A stretch of 64,000 nt of DNA from Sulfopaludibacter sp035606355 (lineage in GTDB: Bacteria > Acidobacteriota > Terriglobia > Bryobacterales > Bryobacteraceae). The translations under genes were made by a program, and so were the position numbers. A model generated the notes under the pieces. It searched no databases. It was given only the letters and a program-made list of their open reading frames with translations, and was not told the origin of the DNA. The stretch lies in NCBI GenBank assembly GCA_035606355.1, contig DATNFO010000023.1, forward strand, positions 25,604 through 89,603. Direction: 5' to 3'. How positions within the stretch are numbered: position 1 is the stretch's first letter; every line of letters starts with the position of its first letter. Shown in pieces: positions 60,524 through 64,000 of this stretch.

Positions 60524-63211
60524 ATGCGTGCTATCGTGCTTCTACTCACGGCCACCGCGATGGCGGCGCCCGTGCCGAAATGGGGCAGCCTGCCGTTGAC
60601 TTTCGAGCCTAACAGAGGGCAAGCATCCGGCGATGTCCGCTATTTGGCACGCGGTAGTTCCTACATCCTGTATCTCTCGCCGGGCGAAGCTGTGATAGCA
60701 GGCCGCGGACAACAGTCGCTGCGGACCAAATTCCCGGGCGCCAACCACGCGGCCGCGATAGCCGGCGAAATCCAAGCGGACGCTACGACTAACTACCTCA
60801 TTGGCAGCGATCCCACTCACTGGCGCACGTCGGTCCCCAACTACGAGCGGGTGCGGTACTCGAGTATCTACTCCGGGATTGATCTTGTCTACTACGGTAA
60901 GGACGGCCACCTGGAGTACGACTGGATCGTCGCTCCAGGCGCGGATCCGCAACAGATTCGCATGACGTTCGATCATTCAAGTCGTGTGTCCATCGACCGG
61001 CACGGCGACTTGGTCGTAAGTGCCGGGCAGAGCGAGTACCGTCATAAGAAACCACTGATTTATCAGCTAATCGCGGGTAAGCGGATTCCCGTCGACGGTG
61101 CGTGGACCTTGAATGGCGCCGAGGGCCAGTTCCGAATCGGCGCTTACGACCACGGGAAAGAGTTGGTGATCGACCCGCCGCTGATCTTCTCGAGTTACTA
61201 CGGCGGCAACGGGCTCGACTACGCGTACGCGGTGGCGGTCGATTCGATCGGGAACACATATATCGCCGGCGCCGCGGGCTCTGCCAACCTCAGCGTCCTG
61301 GGAACGGAAGATGCGTTTGTGACCAAGTTGAGTCCCAACGGGTCAAAAATGTTCACCACCTTCATTGGCGGGGCTGCCGCTGACGAGGCCCACGGGATTG
61401 CGGTGGATGTTCAAGGCAACATGTACGTCACCGGCAGCACCGGATCGCTCGACTTTCCAGTGCACGGCGCGATCCAGCCGAAGACCGGAGGATCCGGCGA
61501 TGTGTTCGTGGTAAAAGTGGCCGCTGCGGGCGCGCCGCTGTTGTACTCCACGTATCTCGGCGGCAACGCCAACGATTCCGGATCGGCCATTGCGATAGAC
61601 TCCGCCGGAAATGCCTATATCGCGGGGACGACGTTCTCGACCGACTTCCCGGTGCAACATGCGTATCAGAACACGAAAGGCGCGCAATCCGATGCCTTTG
61701 TAGCTAAGCTGAATCCGGGCGGTACCGCGTGGCTCTATGTCACTTACCTCGGCGGCAATAACGTGGATCAGGGGAACGGCATAGCAGTGGATGCCGCGGG
61801 TAATGCTTATGTTACCGGCTACACCGCTTCCACTAACTTTCCCGTTCAGTCTGCGCTGCGGGGTTCCAATGCCGGCGATGTAGATGCGTTCGTTACCAAG
61901 CTCAATCCGGCAGGGTCGGCGTTAGTCTATTCCACTTACTTGGGGGGCTCGGCAACGGATTACGGAACAGCAATCGCCGTCGATGCCTCGGGCAACGCCT
62001 ATGTGACGGGGATCGTCACTTCAGACGATTTTCCGCTGGCGAGCCCTATGGATGACAAACTCGGCAGCCACGCCGTGGATGACATATTCGTGTCTAAGCT
62101 GAATCCGGCCGGTTCGGCGCTAGTCTATTCGACCTATTTGGGAGGCGGCTCGGCGGATGACCCGTACGCGATCGCTCTCGATCCGGCAGGGAATGTGTAT
62201 ATTACCGGCCGCACGAATTCGAGCGACTTTCCGCTGACGAACCCCATTCAGAGCACGCGATTCGCCTTCGACATGTTCGTGACCGAGATCAATGCCGCCG
62301 GTTCGGCGCGCTTGTTTTCCACATTCATCGGCGGCCAAGGCAGTGAATCCGGCCGCGGCATTGCAGTCGATTCCCTGGGCAACATACACGTCGCCGGCGA
62401 GGGAACTTCGACGGATTTCCCGGTGGTTAAGCCCTTCCAGGGCGCGAACGGCGGAGGCACGGGTTCGCAGGACGCGCTGGTGCTGCTGCTGGGCACGGCT
62501 ACGCCTTCGAACGGGCCGGTAATTACGACTGTCAGCGACAATCTGGTCGACGGCGGCCCGATTGTGCCCGGCGGCTGGTTTTATGTCAAGGGAACTGACC
62601 TTGCAGACGTTCAGCGCATCTGGGGCGGGAGCGATTTCTCTGACTCGAACACGTTGCCCACGGATCTGAACGGAGTTGAGGTGCTGGTGAATGGCGCGCG
62701 GGTGCCTGTGTACTTTATCAGTCCCGGGCAGGTAAATGCGCAAGCGCCTTCTAACATCACCTCCGGCTCTGTTAGTGTGCAAGTAGTACGCCTGGGCTTA
62801 GCCAGTAACACGCTGATAGCGCCTGTCGCGCAGATCCAGCCAAGCGTTTATAACTATGTTGTCAACTCCAAGGCCTATGCGGCGGCGTTGTTTCTGGACT
62901 ATACCCTGATGGGCGACCCTGCGGTTGTGCCGGGGACCCGTAAAGCCAAACCCAACGACGTCATTCAACTCTACGCCGCGGGATTGGGCCCTACACCTTC
63001 GACCGCAGTTACCAGTCCGATTCCAATCAGCGGCGTGGGGGTATCCGTTGGCGGCGTGGACGCGCAAGTGATCGCCGCGGCGGTTGTAGCGCCCGGCCAG
63101 TTCCAAATAAACTTTGTGGTCCCGCAACTGGCGGACGGCGAGTATCAGATTACGGTCTCCACGGCCGGCAAGACGTCGCCACCGAATGTGCTTTTCGTAA
63201 TTGGGCAGTGA
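60524..63211 (+). CDS. SBBP-repeat protein with TIGR03437 C-terminal domain
   Basis: 895 aa with a short signal peptide (about 1-15) and AGGAGG seven nt upstream of the ATG. N-terminal domain about 18-225 (PLTFEPNRGQ, YSGIDLVYYG). Then seven or eight SBBP repeats of about 52 aa, each with IAVDxxGNxYVTGxTxSxDFPV and LNPAGSALVYSTYLGG-like ends, forming a propeller. From about 665 an IPT-like segment and the TIGR03437 domain (WFYVKGTDLADV, YFISPGQVNAQAP, IQLYAAGLGPT), a domain typical of Bryobacterales. Exported; role unknown. Confidence 0.9.
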   Translation: MRAIVLLLTATAMAAPVPKWGSLPLTFEPNRGQASGDVRYLARGSSYILYLSPGEAVIAGRGQQSLRTKFPGANHAAAIAGEIQADATTNYLIGSDPTHWRTSVPNYERVRYSSIYSGIDLVYYGKDGHLEYDWIVAPGADPQQIRMTFDHSSRVSIDRHGDLVVSAGQSEYRHKKPLIYQLIAGKRIPVDGAWTLNGAEGQFRIGAYDHGKELVIDPPLIFSSYYGGNGLDYAYAVAVDSIGNTYIAGAAGSANLSVLGTEDAFVTKLSPNGSKMFTTFIGGAAADEAHGIAVDVQGNMYVTGSTGSLDFPVHGAIQPKTGGSGDVFVVKVAAAGAPLLYSTYLGGNANDSGSAIAIDSAGNAYIAGTTFSTDFPVQHAYQNTKGAQSDAFVAKLNPGGTAWLYVTYLGGNNVDQGNGIAVDAAGNAYVTGYTASTNFPVQSALRGSNAGDVDAFVTKLNPAGSALVYSTYLGGSATDYGTAIAVDASGNAYVTGIVTSDDFPLASPMDDKLGSHAVDDIFVSKLNPAGSALVYSTYLGGGSADDPYAIALDPAGNVYITGRTNSSDFPLTNPIQSTRFAFDMFVTEINAAGSARLFSTFIGGQGSESGRGIAVDSLGNIHVAGEGTSTDFPVVKPFQGANGGGTGSQDALVLLLGTATPSNGPVITTVSDNLVDGGPIVPGGWFYVKGTDLADVQRIWGGSDFSDSNTLPTDLNGVEVLVNGARVPVYFISPGQVNAQAPSNITSGSVSVQVVRLGLASNTLIAPVAQIQPSVYNYVVNSKAYAAALFLDYTLMGDPAVVPGTRKAKPNDVIQLYAAGLGPTPSTAVTSPIPISGVGVSVGGVDAQVIAAAVVAPGQFQINFVVPQLADGEYQITVSTAGKTSPPNVLFVIGQ

Positions 63212-63242
63212 GGACGCTCTGGTATGCTGATGCGGAATACTC

Positions 63243-63704
63243 ATGCCGGAACTCGATTTCGACAAGTTACTCCGCGTTGCTATTGACGAGGCGAAAGCCG
63301 GACGAGCCGAGGGCGGAATTCCGATCGGCGCCGCTCTCTTCACGGCCACGGGCGAGCTACTCGGCCGGGGCCGCAACCGCCGCGTGCAGCACGGCGACCC
63401 CTCCGCGCACGGAGAGACCGATGCATTCCGGAATGCCGGCCGGCAAGTTCGATACGACGATAAGATCCTGGCAACGACCCTCGCGCCGTGCTGGTATTGC
63501 AGCGGATTGGTGCGTCAGTTTCGCATCGGCACCGTGATTGTGGGTGATGCCGAAACGTTCGAGGGCGGCATCGACTGGCTGCGCGGGTGCGGGACGAGGG
63601 TGATCGTACGTCAATCCGAGGAATGCGTCGCGCTGATGACGGAGTTTATCCGCGAGAATCCGGCGCTTTGGAACGAAGATATCGGAGTGCCGATCGCGCC
63701 GTGA
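63243..63704 (+). CDS. Cytosine/nucleoside deaminase (FCY1-like)
   Basis: 153 aa. Zinc deaminase motifs H56-G-E58 and P82-C83-W-Y-C86. Unlike tRNA adenosine deaminases (HAE), it has HGE followed by TDAFRNAGR and the C-terminus NPALWNEDIG, both also seen in yeast cytosine deaminase FCY1. Likely converts cytosine to uracil or acts on a related base. Weak Shine-Dalgarno. Confidence 0.85.
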   Translation: MPELDFDKLLRVAIDEAKAGRAEGGIPIGAALFTATGELLGRGRNRRVQHGDPSAHGETDAFRNAGRQVRYDDKILATTLAPCWYCSGLVRQFRIGTVIVGDAETFEGGIDWLRGCGTRVIVRQSEECVALMTEFIRENPALWNEDIGVPIAP

Positions 63705-63721
63705 TGCACTCGAATCGCCGG

Positions 63722-63895
63722 CACCTTTTACCGCTTCCTCACGGGCTTGTGAAAAAATGCGGCTGCCGTTCTCGTGGCGCTCCATTCGCCTTTCGATACA
63801 CCTTTTACCGCTCCCTCACGGGTTTGTGAAAAAATCCAGCTGTTGTTCTCGTCGCGCTCCACTCGCATCCCCGGCACCGTTTACCGCTCCGTTGA
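63722..63895. repeat. Dispersed repeat, site 3: tandem 77-bp units
   Basis: CACCTTTTACCGCT(T/C)C units begin at 63722 and 63799 and a variant CACCGTTTACCGCT at 63875 (periods 77 and 76 bp). Between them the segment GGG(C/T)TTGTGAAAAAAT then GTTCTCGT(G/C)GCGCTCCA is conserved. Same family as at 12.6 and 36.0 kb. The 63705-63898 stretch holds no gene. Confidence 0.85.
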
Positions 63896-63898
63896 AAG

Positions 63899-64000
63899 TC
63901 ACAATGGGAGTGCTGCGTCCGTAGCGGGTTTGATATTGACGGTGTAACCGAGAATTCGCAGTTCCCGGGCGATTTTCTGAGCACGGCGTTTGGCTGCTTG
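63899..64000 (-). CDS. C-terminal end of a possible transposase, truncated by window
   Basis: The minus-strand frame is open from the window edge to a TGA at 63899-63901, coding 33 residues: AAKRRAQKIARELRILGYTV followed by NIKPAT. The pattern of a basic helix then LGYxV is common at transposase C-termini, but the family cannot be named. It adjoins the repeat array. Confidence 0.3.
   Translation of the reverse strand, partial: QAAKRRAQKIARELRILGYTVNIKPATDAALPL

Noticed and set aside
63722..63895. Regular direct repeats resembling a CRISPR array
   Set aside because: The inter-unit sequences are conserved rather than unique spacers, units are imperfect and no cas gene is present.

Overview
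The window looks like a chromosomal segment of an Acidobacteriota bacterium, most likely order Bryobacterales (Solibacter/Bryobacter-like). This is inferred from gene content: an SBBP-repeat protein with the TIGR03437-type C-terminal domain first defined in Solibacter, an Oar-like TonB-dependent receptor, a PadR plus large FtsX/MacB-type permease pair of the acidobacterial 'ADOP' kind, CRTAC1 and TPR proteins, PEP-CTERM proteins and many secreted peptidases and glycosidases. The DNA is GC-rich, so long antisense shadow ORFs are common. No tRNA, rRNA, CRISPR array or complete insertion sequence was recognised.

Layout. 1-9.0 kb: a truncated recombinase-like ORF, a secreted M14 carboxypeptidase with an SDR oxidoreductase, a convergent M61 peptidase, a frameshifted GH29 alpha-L-fucosidase and a membrane pseudokinase with a SPOR domain. 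The M14/SDR versus M61 junction (3950-4430) carries tandemly reiterated copies of both gene tails. 9.1-22.3 kb: a GH54-like arabinofuranosidase with unusual accessory modules, UDP-sulfoquinovose synthase, a GT39 glycosyltransferase, asparagine synthase, an HpnI-like GT21, two half-size EamA proteins, a PEP-CTERM protein and an exported-looking methyltransferase. 22.3-28.5 kb: a secreted alpha/alpha-type protein, a four-gene surface-polysaccharide operon (membrane protein, processive GT2, bactofilin-like, YaiO-like barrel) and an OmpA-like protein. 28.6-35.9 kb: TonB receptor, TPR protein, CRTAC1 protein. 36.2-40.4 kb: a compact module of three phage-tail-collar (MdpB-like) genes, two DUF6916-like proteins, two GNATs and a YkgJ-type Cys-cluster protein. 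40.7-47.6 kb: a giant beta-helix/DUF11/dockerin-like protein, a PEP-CTERM protein, an integrase remnant and a frameshifted DUF2911 gene. 47.7-50.8 kb: ADOP permease and PadR. 50.9-60.4 kb: a nitrate/NO-related regulon (NnrS-like, DUF438-hemerythrin-PAS, DUF6755-like, Rieske, 4Fe-4S protein, molybdopterin nitrate reductase, a NarK-cytochrome b-zinc-ribbon fusion, radical SAM/SPASM). 60.5-64 kb: SBBP protein, cytosine-deaminase-like enzyme, repeats and a possible transposase tail.

Main observations. (1) Four GTGAC-N4-GTCAC boxes precede the four transcription units of the nitrate/NO region. Each is centred exactly 41.5 bp before a start point whose -10 position holds a hexamer with A at position 2 and T at position 6. 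This is the geometry of class II CRP/FNR promoters and predicts one regulon. (2) The NarK-cytochrome b-CxxC fusion, with a cytoplasmic nitrate reductase and a Tat-type Rieske protein, suggests an uncommon electron route. (3) The collar/DUF6916/GNAT/YkgJ module has no function I can assign and is the best candidate for an undescribed system. (4) A dispersed intergenic repeat family, including a 90-bp imperfect palindrome present in inverted orientation at 12.6 and 36.0 kb and a 77-bp tandem form at 63.7 kb. (5) Reiterated convergent gene ends at 4 kb, where the SDR tail copies differ only at synonymous positions.
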